NCBI GenBank assembly: GCA_002401655.1
Contig: NVTT01000020.1
Location: 24,438-40,458, forward strand
Direction of reading: 5' to 3'
Length of the DNA: 16,021 nt
From: Gammaproteobacteria bacterium
Lineage (GTDB): Bacteria; Pseudomonadota; Gammaproteobacteria; Enterobacterales; Kangiellaceae
Shown here: positions 16,008 to 16,021 of the stretch, one piece after another
Layout of the letters: the number at the start of each line of letters is the position of its first letter
Numbering within the stretch: position 1 is the first letter of the stretch
Notes under the pieces: generated by a model
The model's database searches: none
What the model was told of the DNA's origin: nothing
What the model saw: only the letters and a program-made list of their open reading frames with translations
Program-made: the position numbers and the translations under genes

Positions 16008-16021
16008 CGCATGGGGAAACC
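15987..16021 (-). rRNA. rrf: 5S ribosomal RNA, 3' end only (partial)
   Basis: The minus strand reads GGTTTCCCCATGCGAAAGTA then GGTCATTGCCAGGC, matching the gammaproteobacterial 5S 3' end. The gene continues beyond the right edge, where the rest of the rRNA operon is expected. The precise mature 3' end (15986-15988) cannot be fixed from sequence alone. Confidence 0.92.

Overview
The window is AT-rich bacterial chromosome, probably from a marine gammaproteobacterium of the Alteromonadales type. This placement is inferred from a full-length RapA, a canonical SfsA, a MASE-type sensor kinase beside a REC-GGDEF-EAL protein, and the 5S rRNA end sequence. Most of it is well-packed core and accessory coding DNA, and I see no phage, insertion sequence or CRISPR array.

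Left part (1-5262): two minus-strand signalling genes, a REC-GGDEF-EAL c-di-GMP protein (3315-5075) followed by a large membrane sensor histidine kinase (3-3260). The kinase stop codon overlaps an ATG at the window edge, so a third coupled gene follows outside. A 187-base divergent promoter region separates this group from rapA. Middle part (5263-10400): rapA on the plus strand, the RNA polymerase recycling ATPase. It converges with a minus-strand pair, sfsA (TTG start) and a DsbA/FrnE-like thioredoxin-fold protein. A 373-base, gene-poor AT-rich spacer follows; it contains a start-less reading frame resembling a small exported protein and leads into a small four-helix membrane protein of unknown function.

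Right part (10460-15613): a four-gene minus-strand operon read in the order MAPEG-family membrane protein, LacA/Maa-type O-acetyltransferase, RND periplasmic adaptor lipoprotein, RND inner-membrane pump. No outer-membrane channel or local regulator is visible, so the pump probably shares a TolC encoded elsewhere.

Far right (15729-16021): the 3' end of an rRNA operon on the minus strand. It holds the last ~35 nt of 5S rRNA, its terminator, a second degenerate 5S 3' end interrupted by a ~79-nt element of three successive hairpins, and a second terminator. The two terminators insulate the efflux operon, which is read in the same direction, from rRNA transcription. The interrupted 5S remnant is the most unusual structure in the window.
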